From Sphingobium sp. V4 (GTDB lineage Bacteria; Pseudomonadota; Alphaproteobacteria; Sphingomonadales; Sphingomonadaceae), in contig NZ_CP081001.1 in the NCBI RefSeq assembly GCF_029590555.1, positions 1,488,001 through 1,552,000 on the forward strand: a stretch of 64,000 bases of DNA, in the 5' to 3' direction. Positions 55,700 to 64,000 of this stretch are shown here, one piece after another; within the stretch, counting starts at the first letter, position 1; each line of letters begins with the position of its first letter. Position numbers and translations under genes: made by a program. The notes under the pieces are model-generated. The model made no database searches and was not told where the DNA came from. It was given only the letters and a program-made list of their open reading frames with translations.

Positions 55700-56674
55700 A
55701 TGACCGACATCATCGCCGCCGACATTGGCGGGACCAACGCCCGTTTCGCCCGCGCCTCATTGGACGCGAAGGGCGTGCCGACGCTCGGCACCGTGCGCAA
55801 GTACAAGGTGGCCGACTATCCCAGCCTCCAGGCCTGCTGGGCCGCCTTCGCCGAGGATGAGCGGAAGGACGGCAATGGTGACCTGCCCAAGGCCGCTTCC
55901 ATCGCCTTCGCCACCGCGATCGGGCGCGAGGTCATCAAGCTGACCAATAGCAGTTGGGTGATCCGCGCCGATACGCTGGCCGACGATCTGGGCGTGCGCG
56001 GCGTGCGGCTGGTCAATGATTTCGAAGCGGTGGCACACGCCGTGTCGCGCCTGCCGGACGAAAATCTGCCGCTGCTGTTCGGCGAGGACCGTCCCTTCCC
56101 GAGCGATGGCGGTGTCACCATCCTGGGTCCGGGCACGGGCTTGGGCGTCGCGATGATCGCCTATGATGACGGACATCCTCATGTCATCGCGACCGAAGGC
56201 GGTCATCTGGACTTCGCCCCGCTCGATCATATGGAAGAGAAGATCCTCTCCTATCTGCGCGACAAGTTCCTGCGCGTGTCGACGGAGCGGATCGTGTCCG
56301 GGCCGGGCCTCAACTATATCTACAAGGCGCTGGCGACGATCGGCCATGACCGTGTGATGCTGATGGAAGACCCCGAATTGTGGCAGGCCGCGCTGGACGA
56401 CAGCGATCCCTTCGCGCGCGCCGCGCTGGAACGGTTCTGCCTCTGCTACGGATCGGTCGCGGGCGACCTGGCCCTGGCCCATGGCCCGCACAGCGTGGTG
56501 CTGGCCGGTGGGCTGACGCAACGGATGCGCGACTTTCTGCCGCACAGCGGCTTCCATACCCGTTTCACGGCCAAGGGCCGGTTCGAAAGCCTGATGGCGA
56601 CCGTACCGATTCGCATGGCCATCCACGATGAAATCGGCCTGTTCGGGGCCGCAGCCGCATTCCGGGAGAAGTAA
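55700..56674 (+). CDS. glk: Glucokinase
   Basis: A 324-residue ATP-dependent kinase of the bacterial Glk family (not ROK). Visible motifs are the phosphate loop DIGGTNARFA at the N-terminus, LVNDFEAVAHAV (catalytic Asp), LGPGTGLGVAM and EGGHLDFAP. Glucokinase in the operon indicates that free glucose, imported without a PTS, is phosphorylated inside the cell and enters the Entner-Doudoroff route. Its TAA overlaps the eda ATG by one base (TAATG). Confidence 0.96.
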   Translation: MTDIIAADIGGTNARFARASLDAKGVPTLGTVRKYKVADYPSLQACWAAFAEDERKDGNGDLPKAASIAFATAIGREVIKLTNSSWVIRADTLADDLGVRGVRLVNDFEAVAHAVSRLPDENLPLLFGEDRPFPSDGGVTILGPGTGLGVAMIAYDDGHPHVIATEGGHLDFAPLDHMEEKILSYLRDKFLRVSTERIVSGPGLNYIYKALATIGHDRVMLMEDPELWQAALDDSDPFARAALERFCLCYGSVAGDLALAHGPHSVVLAGGLTQRMRDFLPHSGFHTRFTAKGRFESLMATVPIRMAIHDEIGLFGAAAAFREK

Positions 56675-57297
56675 TGATGAGCAAGCTGACCGTCGAGCAG
56701 GTGATGGAACTGGCCCCGGTGATCCCGGTGCTGGTGGTCGATCGGGTCGAGGACGCGCTGCCGATCGCGCGCGCTTTGGTCGCGGGCGGCCTGCCCGCGC
56801 TGGAGGTGACTCTGCGCACCCCCGCCGCGCTGGACGTGATCCGTGAAATGGCCAAGGTCGAGGGCGCGGTCGTCGGCGCAGGCACGGTGCTGAACCCCGC
56901 GCAGCTCGACGCGGCGATGGAGGCCGGCGCGCGCTTCATCGTCAGCCCAGGCCTCACCAAGCCGCTGGGCAAGGCGGCGATCGCAGCGAAGATTCCCTTC
57001 CTGCCGGGCACCGCAACCGCCGCCGACATCATGCGCGGCATGGACATGGGGCTCAGCCATTTCAAATTCTTCCCGGCGGAAACCTCGGGTGGCCTCCCCG
57101 CGCTGAAGGCGCTTGCCGCGCCGCTGCACACGGCCCGTTTCTGCCCTACCGGCGGCATCACGCCACAAAGCGCCCCCGAATGGCTGGCCCAGCCCTTCAT
57201 CAAATGCGTCGGCGGCAGTTGGGTCGTGCCCAAGGGGCCGGTTGACCCCGCCAGGATCGAAACACTGGCCCGCGAAGCCGCCGCCCTCCCCCGTTAG
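56674..57297 (+). CDS. eda: 2-Keto-3-deoxy-6-phosphogluconate aldolase
   Basis: A 207-residue class I aldolase splitting KDPG into pyruvate and glyceraldehyde 3-phosphate. The Schiff-base lysine is in LSHFKFFPAETSGG; the substrate-binding EVTLRTPAAL and GAGTVLN are also present, as is the family's CPTGGI motif. It is the last gene of the operon. An ATG three bases later would also serve. Confidence 0.97.
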   Translation: MMSKLTVEQVMELAPVIPVLVVDRVEDALPIARALVAGGLPALEVTLRTPAALDVIREMAKVEGAVVGAGTVLNPAQLDAAMEAGARFIVSPGLTKPLGKAAIAAKIPFLPGTATAADIMRGMDMGLSHFKFFPAETSGGLPALKALAAPLHTARFCPTGGITPQSAPEWLAQPFIKCVGGSWVVPKGPVDPARIETLAREAAALPR

Positions 57298-57349
57298 GGA
57301 TGATGCGGGATCGGTTGCGCGCCGGGCCGGCCCGTCCTAGATGCAGGTC

Positions 57350-57862
57350 ATGAACCCTCGTCGCCTCTTTGCCGCCCTCGCCCTGTTCCTGTCGGGCTGC
57401 GCCGGCGCACCGCAGGGCTATCCCTCGCTTGCCAAGCGGCCGATCGAAAGCGCCCCGATGGCCGAAGTCGGCCCAGCGCCCGCCACCGCGCCAGCCGACC
57501 CGGCGCTGTCCGAGGAGATCGCACGCCACCTCGGTCAGGCGGGCAAGGGCGCGGCGGCATTCGACGCGGCCTATGCCAAGGCGGATCGCGCCGTCGGCGC
57601 GGCATCCGGCGCTGCCGTTTCATCCGACGCCTGGGTCTCCGCGCAGGTGGCGATCAGTTCGCTCGAAGCTGCGAGGAACGACAGCGTGTCGGCGCTTGCC
57701 AGCCTCGACACCCTTTATGTTCAGCGGAGCAACGCCATCGCCGACGGCAAGGCGCGCGGCGGGCTCGAGGATGTCGACGCGGCGCGCAGCGCGACGCTGG
57801 CCCTGGTCGATCAGCAGAATGACCGGATCGACGCGATGAAGTCGCGATTGCCGCAGCCTTAG
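57350..57862 (+). CDS. Lipoprotein of unknown function
   Basis: A 170-residue lipoprotein precursor: MNPRRLFAALALFLSGC ends in a lipobox with Cys17, followed by a Pro/Ala-rich linker (about 30-55) and a helical domain (about 60-168) rich in Ala, Asp and Gln. No known domain is recognised. The frame also allows an ATG three codons upstream. It follows eda by 52 bases and could be read from the same transcript, but it looks functionally unrelated. Confidence 0.65.
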   Translation: MNPRRLFAALALFLSGCAGAPQGYPSLAKRPIESAPMAEVGPAPATAPADPALSEEIARHLGQAGKGAAAFDAAYAKADRAVGAASGAAVSSDAWVSAQVAISSLEAARNDSVSALASLDTLYVQRSNAIADGKARGGLEDVDAARSATLALVDQQNDRIDAMKSRLPQP

Positions 57863-58044
57863 GGCTAACTATCGCGAAGCAACCAGAGGCAGACAGTCAA
57901 GCGCGATGCGACGCCGCTCGAGTGCGGCCATACTGTATTACCGTCCTCCGGGTCGCTCGGGTAGCGGGACGTCGCCTTCCCCTTGAAGCGTTGTGCGAAA
58001 TTGACAGTCCGCTAATCACCTTTTCGCGCAATGACCGCCCTCGC

Positions 58045-58629
58045 CTACTCCCCGGCCGCCTTGACTGCGCCCTTGTGCGCCTTGGCGGCGTGAACATAAT
58101 GATCCACGCCCTCGCGCATGTCGATCAGCGCTTCATCGCTCAAGTCGCGCATATATCTGGCGGGGCGGCCTGCCCAGAGCTGACGATGGGGCACCGTCTT
58201 TCCCGATGACAGCAGCGCACCGGCCGCCAGCATCGCGTCGCTTTCCACCTTCGCGCCGCTCATGACGATCGCGCCCAGCCCGACGAACGCCCTGTCGTTG
58301 AGGACGCAGCCATGGATCATCGCCATGTGGCCGATCAGCACATCTTCACCGATAATTGCGGGCCAGCCATCGCTGGGACGTCCGTCGGCACGATCGCCGG
58401 GGCTGTCGCAATGGATGATCGTCCCGTCCTGCACATTGGTGCGGGCGCCGATCCGCACTCGGTTCACGTCGCCCCGGATCACGCAATTATACCAGATGCT
58501 GGCATCCTCGCCGATCTCGACATCACCGATGATCCGGCATCCCGGTGCGATGAAGGCGCTGGGGTGGATGATCGGCGTCTTGCCCGCAAAGGGGATGATG
58601 CTGACGTCGGGGTAGACCGGGACCGACAT
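58045..58629 (-). CDS. Gamma-class carbonic anhydrase-like hexapeptide-repeat protein
   Basis: A 194-residue left-handed beta-helix protein of the YrdA/PaaY/CaiE type. Hexapeptide repeats run from about 18 to 150 (HPSAFIAPGCRIIGDVEIGE, ASIWYNCVIRGDVN, RTNVQDGTIIHCDSPG) with the three zinc-ligand histidines in HCDS, IGHMAMIHGC. Real carbonic anhydrase activity of this group varies, so the reaction is uncertain. It may be co-transcribed with the spermidine-synthase-like gene 12 bases upstream. Confidence 0.88.
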   Translation of the reverse strand: MSVPVYPDVSIIPFAGKTPIIHPSAFIAPGCRIIGDVEIGEDASIWYNCVIRGDVNRVRIGARTNVQDGTIIHCDSPGDRADGRPSDGWPAIIGEDVLIGHMAMIHGCVLNDRAFVGLGAIVMSGAKVESDAMLAAGALLSSGKTVPHRQLWAGRPARYMRDLSDEALIDMREGVDHYVHAAKAHKGAVKAAGE

Positions 58630-58641
58630 GGTGGCTCTCCT

Positions 58642-60852
58642 CTATGGTCTGATCTTCAGGATCGGCAGGATGCTGGCATGGTCGTCCGACCAGACGCTGA
58701 AGCCGGGACGGGCCGGCAGCGGCTGCCAGCTGGCCGCCCCGCTCGCTCGCGCCAGTCGATCGAGTTGCGTCCCGTCGCGGGACAGGGCGATCCACACCGA
58801 CGCCGCATAATGGCGTTTTGCGTCCTTCGGGTCCGGCCGGTAATGGCGCAATCGCGCTTGCCAGCCTTCCGCCGTCGCGTCCGCCGCGATAACCGGCCGC
58901 AGGTCGAGATAGCGGTTGGAAATATGGATCAGCAATAGTCCATCCGGCGCCAGGCGACGGCCATAGATGGCCAGTGCCTCCCGCGTCAGCAGATGCACCG
59001 GAATGGAATCGGAAGAGAAGGCGTCGATCACCAGCAGGTCGGCGCCTCCGGCCGCTTGCCGCGCCAGCGTCATGCGCGCGTCACCCACGACGATGGCGGC
59101 GCGGGGCTGGCAGCGCGACAGGAAGGAAAAATGTGCCGGATCGCGCGCGATGTCGACCATGGCGGGGTCGATCTCGTAGAAGCGCCATGTCTGTCCGGGC
59201 TGGATGTAACAGGCAAGCGTCCCCGCCCCCAGACCGACGACGTCGATGCGTGAGCCGGGGCCGAACAGTGAAGCCGCATGGCGGAGCGCGAGGCCCACTC
59301 CCGAATCTGGGGCATAATAGCTGGTCGGTTCGCGCTCTCGGCCGGGTGTCCGGTCCTGGATGCCGTGCAGCGTCGTGCCGTGGAACAGGATACGCTGGGT
59401 CGCCCCTCTGTCTGCGACCCCATAGACGCCGAAATAGCTGCGGGTCAGCATCCCCGGCGTCAGGGATTGGGCCAGCTTTTCCCAGCCGCTGAGGCACAGC
59501 ATAAGATAGAGCAGCAGGCCGGCGGTCAGCAACCGGTGGCCGAGCGCAGCAATGCCCAGGGCGATGATAGTCAGGAAGCTGGCCGTCTTGATCGCCGGCG
59601 ACTTCCATTCCGGCATCACCATGCCCCCGCCGATCACCGACAGCAGCAGACCGGCCACCAGGATCAGCGCGCCGAGCCAGACACGCCGGCGCGGGTCTTC
59701 CCACAAGAGGCGCGGCAAACGCAGAAATGGCTCGCGCGGCGGCAGCAGAAGCGCGGCGGCGACAAGCAGGATCGGATATTCATAGGTCCAGTCGAAGATC
59801 AAAGGCGCCAACAGCGCGCAGAACAGGCCGCCGACCATGCCGCCGACCGACATGATCAAATAGAAACGCGTCAGATGCACCGGCGCGGGCCGAAGCTCGT
59901 AAAGCCGGGCATGGAGCGCCACGGCCGTCACGAACAACACGACAAGGATGCCGAGCGCCACGAAAACCGGGAATTTGACGCCCCCGGTGAAGGCGATGCA
60001 CGCGCCAATCAGCAGAATGATCGGCGCGATCAACACGCATAGTTCGGCGGGCCGCCGGCCGACCGCGAACGCCAGACTGAAACTCAGCAGATAGAGGCCG
60101 AGCGGCAGCACCCAGAGCAGCGGCATCGCCACGATATCGGTCGTCAGGTAGAGGCTGGTCGCCAGCATCAGTCCCGACGGAACCGCCGCCAGCGCGGTCC
60201 AGTGCAGCATCGTCCGGCCGTCCGGCGGCGGCGGCGAGGCTTCGACAGCCTCGGTCGCCATCCTTCCGTCCGGCGGCAAGCGACGCGCGCTGGCATAGAC
60301 CAGAAAGAAGAGCGCACCATAGCAAAGCGACCAGAGGATACTCTGCGCCTTGAGCGTCAGTAGCGGTTCGACCAGCAGCGGATAGGCGATCAGGCCGGCG
60401 AAGCTGCCCAGATTAGACGCGGCATAGAGCGGATAGGGATCGCTCCTGTCCGCGATTGCGAACCAGCGCTGCAACAGGGGCGCCTGGGCCGCGACGACGA
60501 AGAAGAGCGGCCCGATCGACGCGCCGAGCAGCCAGAGCACCCAGAAGGCCGGCTCCATGCCGGCCGGCGGTTGCCACGCCGCAAGTCCGATCGGCAGGAA
60601 GATGGCGCAGACCAGGAACAGGCCGAGATGGATCATCGCCTGCCGCCTCACGCCGAAGCGGCCCAGCCAATGGGCGTAGGCATAGCCGGCAAGCAACAGC
60701 GCCTGATAGACCAGCATGGCCGAATTCCACACCGATGGGGCGCCGCCCAGCCGGGGCAGCGCCATGCGCGCGATCATGGGCTGGACCAGGAAGAGCAGGA
60801 ACGAGCCCGCGCAGATCGTGACGACGTAGCGCGGGCGCGTTCTCATCCGCAT
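58642..60852 (-). CDS. Membrane protein fused to a spermidine-synthase-like domain
   Basis: A 736-residue protein. The N-terminal half (about 1-400) has at least ten predicted helices of an MFS-like type (YVVTICAGSFLLFLVQPMIA, AMLVYQALLLAGYAYAHWLG). The C-terminal half (about 470-735) has the spermidine-synthase SAM fold: IDVVGLGAGTLACY, YEIDPAMVDIA and DLLVIDAFSSDSIPVHLL. Such fusions are common but no substrate is known; true polyamine synthesis is not shown. The ATG overlaps the hemB stop by one base (TGATG), which is why this start is chosen over a longer frame. Confidence 0.88.
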   Translation of the reverse strand: MRMRTRPRYVVTICAGSFLLFLVQPMIARMALPRLGGAPSVWNSAMLVYQALLLAGYAYAHWLGRFGVRRQAMIHLGLFLVCAIFLPIGLAAWQPPAGMEPAFWVLWLLGASIGPLFFVVAAQAPLLQRWFAIADRSDPYPLYAASNLGSFAGLIAYPLLVEPLLTLKAQSILWSLCYGALFFLVYASARRLPPDGRMATEAVEASPPPPDGRTMLHWTALAAVPSGLMLATSLYLTTDIVAMPLLWVLPLGLYLLSFSLAFAVGRRPAELCVLIAPIILLIGACIAFTGGVKFPVFVALGILVVLFVTAVALHARLYELRPAPVHLTRFYLIMSVGGMVGGLFCALLAPLIFDWTYEYPILLVAAALLLPPREPFLRLPRLLWEDPRRRVWLGALILVAGLLLSVIGGGMVMPEWKSPAIKTASFLTIIALGIAALGHRLLTAGLLLYLMLCLSGWEKLAQSLTPGMLTRSYFGVYGVADRGATQRILFHGTTLHGIQDRTPGREREPTSYYAPDSGVGLALRHAASLFGPGSRIDVVGLGAGTLACYIQPGQTWRFYEIDPAMVDIARDPAHFSFLSRCQPRAAIVVGDARMTLARQAAGGADLLVIDAFSSDSIPVHLLTREALAIYGRRLAPDGLLLIHISNRYLDLRPVIAADATAEGWQARLRHYRPDPKDAKRHYAASVWIALSRDGTQLDRLARASGAASWQPLPARPGFSVWSDDHASILPILKIRP

Positions 60853-61847
60853 CAGGCGCCGAGCAACCTGGCGGCGTGGAGCGCATGATAGGTCAGCACG
60901 CCGGAGCAACCCGCCCGCTTGAACGCCATCAACGTCTCCAGGATCAGCGCGTCGCGGTCCCCCGCCCCGGCCGCTGCGGCATGTTCGATCATCGCATATT
61001 CGCCCGACACCTGATAGGCGAAAACCGGGACGGCGAAACGGTCCCTTACCCGTGCCACGATGTCGAGATAGGGCAGGCCCGGCTTCACCATCACGCTGTC
61101 CGCCCCCTCGGCCAGATCGAGCGCGACTTCGCGCAGCGCTTCCTCGCCATTGGCAGGGTCCATCTGGTAATTTTTCTTGTCGCCCTTGAGCAATCCGCGC
61201 GAACCGACCGCATCGCGGAACGGACCGTAGAAGGCGCTCGCATATTTGGCGGCATAAGCCATGATCTGGACATTGGCGTGGCCGGTTTCCTCCAGCGCCT
61301 CGCGGATCGCGCCGACCCGACCGTCCATCATGTCGCTGGGTGCGATGATGTCGGCGCCCGCAGCGGCCTGGTTCAGCGACTGCCCGATCAGCACGTCGAT
61401 GGTGGCGTCGTTGACGACATAGCCCGTCTCGTCGAGCAGCCCATCCTGGCCATGGGCGGTATAGGGGTCCAGCGCCACATCGGTCAGCACGCCGATATCG
61501 GGAACCGCATCCTTGATCGCGCGGATCGCCCGGCACATGAGGTTGTCGGGATTGAGCGCTTCAGAGCCGTCATCGCTGCGCCGTTCGGCCTGGGTATTGG
61601 GAAAGAGGGCGAGACAGGGGATGCCGGCGTCGCGCGCGTCCCTGGCCCGTTCCACCATCAGGTCGACCGACCAGCGCGAAACACCCGGCAGCGCCGCGAT
61701 CGGCTCTTCCACGGCCTGCCCTTCGGTCACGAACAGGGGCCATATGAAGTCACTGGGCGACAAGCGGTTTTCGGCGTGCATCGCCCGGCTCCAGGCAGCA
61801 ACGCGCGTGCGGCGCATACGCAGCGCCGGATAGGGTGCATGGGTCAT
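60852..61847 (-). CDS. hemB: Delta-aminolevulinic acid dehydratase (porphobilinogen synthase)
   Basis: A 331-residue cytosolic enzyme joining two ALA molecules in haem, cobalamin and chlorophyll-type synthesis. The Schiff-base lysines lie in MVKPGLPYLDIV and MAYAAKYASAFYG. The metal-binding stretch reads DVALDPYTAHGQDG, with Asp where zinc enzymes have Cys, so this is the zinc-independent (Mg-type) class. It is coupled to the following membrane spermidine-synthase-like gene. The upstream 83 bases separate it from the FkbM chimera. Confidence 0.96.
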   Translation of the reverse strand: MTHAPYPALRMRRTRVAAWSRAMHAENRLSPSDFIWPLFVTEGQAVEEPIAALPGVSRWSVDLMVERARDARDAGIPCLALFPNTQAERRSDDGSEALNPDNLMCRAIRAIKDAVPDIGVLTDVALDPYTAHGQDGLLDETGYVVNDATIDVLIGQSLNQAAAGADIIAPSDMMDGRVGAIREALEETGHANVQIMAYAAKYASAFYGPFRDAVGSRGLLKGDKKNYQMDPANGEEALREVALDLAEGADSVMVKPGLPYLDIVARVRDRFAVPVFAYQVSGEYAMIEHAAAAGAGDRDALILETLMAFKRAGCSGVLTYHALHAARLLGA

Positions 61848-61930
61848 GGAGCGGGTGTAGGCGTGGGCGTGCGGGGGATCAAGCGGGGTGCTGCTGGCAA
61901 GAATCTCCTGCGCTCAAGTTTCATCCCGAT

Positions 61931-63466
61931 CTACGAAGTGACATTGTCAGCGATATCCTCCGCAAGGCGATCAATTTCGGCGGGCGGATTCCGACTGACG
62001 AGTGCATAGGCCAAATCGCCTTCCTGCCAACAGGCTACCGATGTGCCGTTGCGGCTCATTACGTCGGGCCTGGATGGTGCGACCTTGTCATCCCGCACTG
62101 CAAACAAGGACATGGACGCAGACTTGCCGTTGCTGATGGTCATCTGAAGGCTGGCTCCGCTGTCCGACGGGAAGAGCTGAACGTCTATTACCCGCCACCC
62201 GGCAGGCAGTTTCGGCAATGCGATGCGCGTGAAGGCGGCGACTTCCTGTGGATCATAAACAGCAGGTGGCGAACGGCGCAACCGCGTGCGCACCTGCGCT
62301 ATGTCATGGGATTGCAAGGCTTCCTCGACGAAATATTCTGCGGGCGGGGCGGATGCGGAGAACCCCGTCCGCGCGATCATCCAGCCGCCGATCACCAACA
62401 ACACAGCCGCCGCGATCTGTGACAAATGGACCCAGCGCATACCGTTCTCCTGACGAGCGGTGCGCCGTCGCGCCGCTTCAAGGGGGAAGGCCGAAGAAAC
62501 TTGCTGGTCCCGCGAGAGTGACGATTCCCGATGGAACACAGCGTCGAAATGGCTCGCCGCGTCCACATCGTTGGTCCAGGAAAAGCCGTGCCGATAGAGC
62601 AGTGCATAGATGGCCTGCGGATCAACGCCGTATCGGCCCAAATTCTTCTCATCGACCTCCACTACAACGCCACACGTCTGTGGCAGGGCCAGGATCGGTT
62701 CCAGGCCCTGAAGTACCGAATGCTCGAATCCTTCGACGTCGATCTTGACGAGTATCCGGCGGTCACCGATCAACTTCAAGAGTCCGGGGAAATCCTGAAT
62801 TGAGAGCGACATGACGCGCTCCCCCCCACGCTCGATTGCATCGGGCGCGATCGCGAACCTGCCAGAATGGCCGACCGCGCTGTTATCAAGAAGTTCAGGC
62901 CGGGTCAGCGCGGACAAGGCCATGTTGAAGGGCAGGATATTCTCCGCATCGTTGATGTGGATGTTTCGCACCAGCTTCGCGAAAGTCGAAAAACACGGTT
63001 CGAAAGATACAACCAGTCCCTCCGGACCGACGCGCTCGGCCGCCAGAAGGGCAAACACTCCACAATTGGCCCCCACGTCGATGAAACAATCGCCGGGGTT
63101 CAGCCGCTCAACCTCATTGGACACGACTGTCCCATATCTGGCCGTTACCCCCAGTTGAAATGTTCTGTCATGTACGTCCATGCCCAAGCGGAAGCTGCCG
63201 TAGCCCGATCGCACCGACGTCCCGTTCACCATTTTCGCGAAGGGCGAGAGAATCCGCCATTTCCCGCGAAAATTGGGAACCTGGTGCACATAAAAGTCCA
63301 TCAGTGCGGATCGAAAATTCCCGGCCAATGTCACAGCAATTTCTCCATTCGTCCGCGCAAGGCGTACGCGACTGGCGACGTCGAATGGGCAACTTTTATG
63401 TTCTAATCCAAGGTTCAGAAAAGCGAGCGAACCGGACATAGGCGCTATCCGGATGGAGTAATGCAT
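61931..63466 (-). CDS. Chimeric FkbM-family methyltransferase with an anti-sigma-like membrane and periplasmic C-terminus
   Basis: A 511-residue protein of unusual build. Residues about 100-312 are an FkbM-type SAM methyltransferase (SAM motif DCFIDVGANCGVFALLAAE at 127-145, then SFEPCFSTFAKLVRN, and VKIDVEGFEHSVLQGLEP). A linker (about 313-342) and basic stretch AARRRTARQ lead into one helix (346-366, VHLSQIAAAVLLVIGGWMIA). The rest (about 375-505) resembles the periplasmic part of anti-sigma factors: AAFTRIALPKLPAGWRVIDV, QLFPSDSGASLQM and WQEGDLAYALV. The N-terminal zinc-binding anti-sigma domain is absent. GC content is visibly lower than in neighbouring genes. Met343 could start a separate short protein. 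No sigma factor gene is adjacent. Confidence 0.7.
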   Translation of the reverse strand: MHYSIRIAPMSGSLAFLNLGLEHKSCPFDVASRVRLARTNGEIAVTLAGNFRSALMDFYVHQVPNFRGKWRILSPFAKMVNGTSVRSGYGSFRLGMDVHDRTFQLGVTARYGTVVSNEVERLNPGDCFIDVGANCGVFALLAAERVGPEGLVVSFEPCFSTFAKLVRNIHINDAENILPFNMALSALTRPELLDNSAVGHSGRFAIAPDAIERGGERVMSLSIQDFPGLLKLIGDRRILVKIDVEGFEHSVLQGLEPILALPQTCGVVVEVDEKNLGRYGVDPQAIYALLYRHGFSWTNDVDAASHFDAVFHRESSLSRDQQVSSAFPLEAARRRTARQENGMRWVHLSQIAAAVLLVIGGWMIARTGFSASAPPAEYFVEEALQSHDIAQVRTRLRRSPPAVYDPQEVAAFTRIALPKLPAGWRVIDVQLFPSDSGASLQMTISNGKSASMSLFAVRDDKVAPSRPDVMSRNGTSVACWQEGDLAYALVSRNPPAEIDRLAEDIADNVTS

Positions 63467-63484
63467 GTTCGAAAGGCCCGGTCG

Positions 63485-64000
63485 CTATTTCGCGAACCGC
63501 CTGAAGAAACTGCCCTGGTTCCAGCGCGGCCGCGCGGCCGCATTGGCGACCCGCAGCGTGACCGCAGTGACATAGTCGTTCAGCTTCGCGCTTTCCGCCG
63601 GCAGCACCGGCTGGTTCAGATCGTCGAAGGGCGAATGATAGAGATTGGCGCGCCACGCCTTCTCCGTCTCCGCCTCCGGCGTGCCGGCCTTGAAGCCATA
63701 TTTGAAGAAAAGCGCGGGGATGCCTTCGCGGATGAAGGCATATTGGTCCGACCGGATGAAGACGTTGCGGTCCGGGAAGGGATCGGACGTGATCGGCAGG
63801 CCCATGGCCGCGCTGACAGCTGCTGCATCCTGCCCCAGCGAGCTCTGGTCATAGCCGATGGGCGTCACGCTGGTCAGCGGGAAGATCGGCAGCGCCATGT
63901 CGAAATTGAGGTCCGCGACAATGTCCTTCTGCGGCACCGTTGGCCGGCGGGCGAAATAGCGCGACCCCAGCAATCCCTTCTCCTCCGCCGTCACGATCGC
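63485..64000 (-). CDS. M28-family metallopeptidase, C-terminal part (5' end outside the window)
   Basis: The last 171 residues of a peptidase whose start lies beyond the right edge. TAEEKGLLGSRYF is the M28 motif with catalytic and ligand Glu; ADLNFDMALPIFPLT contains the next Asp ligand, and NLYHSPFDDLNQPV the final His. Proteins of this branch are usually exported aminopeptidases of about 540 residues with a PA insert, but the N-terminus is not visible. It is read in the same direction as the FkbM chimera, 18 bases before it. Confidence 0.88.
   Translation of the reverse strand, partial: AIVTAEEKGLLGSRYFARRPTVPQKDIVADLNFDMALPIFPLTSVTPIGYDQSSLGQDAAAVSAAMGLPITSDPFPDRNVFIRSDQYAFIREGIPALFFKYGFKAGTPEAETEKAWRANLYHSPFDDLNQPVLPAESAKLNDYVTAVTLRVANAAARPRWNQGSFFRRFAK

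Overview
The window is chromosomal DNA of an alphaproteobacterium, most likely a member of the Sphingomonadaceae (Sphingobium/Sphingomonas type). The supporting signs are a GC-rich sequence with strong GC3 bias, an Entner-Doudoroff operon in the order zwf-edd-glk-eda, a GTTC-N7-GTTC type LexA operator, a ROSE-type RNA thermometer in front of a small heat-shock gene, a split Ccm system (separate ccmH and ccmI), and dispersed palindromic repeats of the kind scattered through sphingomonad genomes. The genus is an inference from gene order and protein character; no 16S rRNA gene is present.

Layout. 1-3221 (minus): end of a pyruvate dehydrogenase operon (pdhC, a hotdog thioesterase, lpdA, start of a small membrane protein). 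3408-8617: universal stress protein, RNase R, a redoxin/2-oxoglutarate dioxygenase fusion, and an SOS-type controlled PA0069-family radical SAM gene. 8827-16227: replicative polymerase dnaE, a membrane diguanylate cyclase, and the lolC-lolD lipoprotein exporter. 16228-16734 has no protein gene but holds a candidate small RNA with a very strong terminator, then an RpoH-like promoter and a ROSE thermometer that lead into hsp20. 17331-24349: kup and the cytochrome c maturation operon ccmC-D-E-F-G-H-I. 24587-31172: purF, an SDR, cfa, photolyase, rppH and a DUF481 outer-membrane protein. 31231-34744: a translationally coupled arginine succinyltransferase-type operon (M20 hydrolase, astA, astB). 34776-37388: a small membrane protein, cobQ, two identical tRNA-Arg(ACG) genes, and an HhH-like membrane-anchored protein. 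37425-43207: ppdK, glyS, glyQ. 43343-46579: two tandem TraB/GumN paralogues, ribosomal protein L25 and pth. 46658-51146: a complete type I secretion operon (HlyD, ABC, TolC) without a cargo gene. 51365-52022: tRNA-Leu(CAA) and a MerC-domain gene behind a Zur-like palindrome. 52288-57297: the Entner-Doudoroff operon. 57350-64000: a lipoprotein, a gamma-class carbonic anhydrase-like protein, hemB coupled to a membrane spermidine-synthase-like protein, a chimeric FkbM methyltransferase/anti-sigma-like protein, and the 3' part of an M28 peptidase gene.

Most of the window is housekeeping. The points that most deserve follow-up are: (i) the radical SAM gene at 7550, whose promoter carries three GTTC half-sites at exact 11-bp spacing and appears to start transcription at the ATG (leaderless); (ii) the FkbM/anti-sigma chimera at 61931-63466; (iii) the M20 hydrolase coupled to astA-astB, a candidate non-orthologous replacement for AstE; (iv) the sRNA candidate and ROSE element at 16388-16734; (v) the repeated operator-like motif in front of ppdK; and (vi) a four-copy nested-palindrome repeat family.
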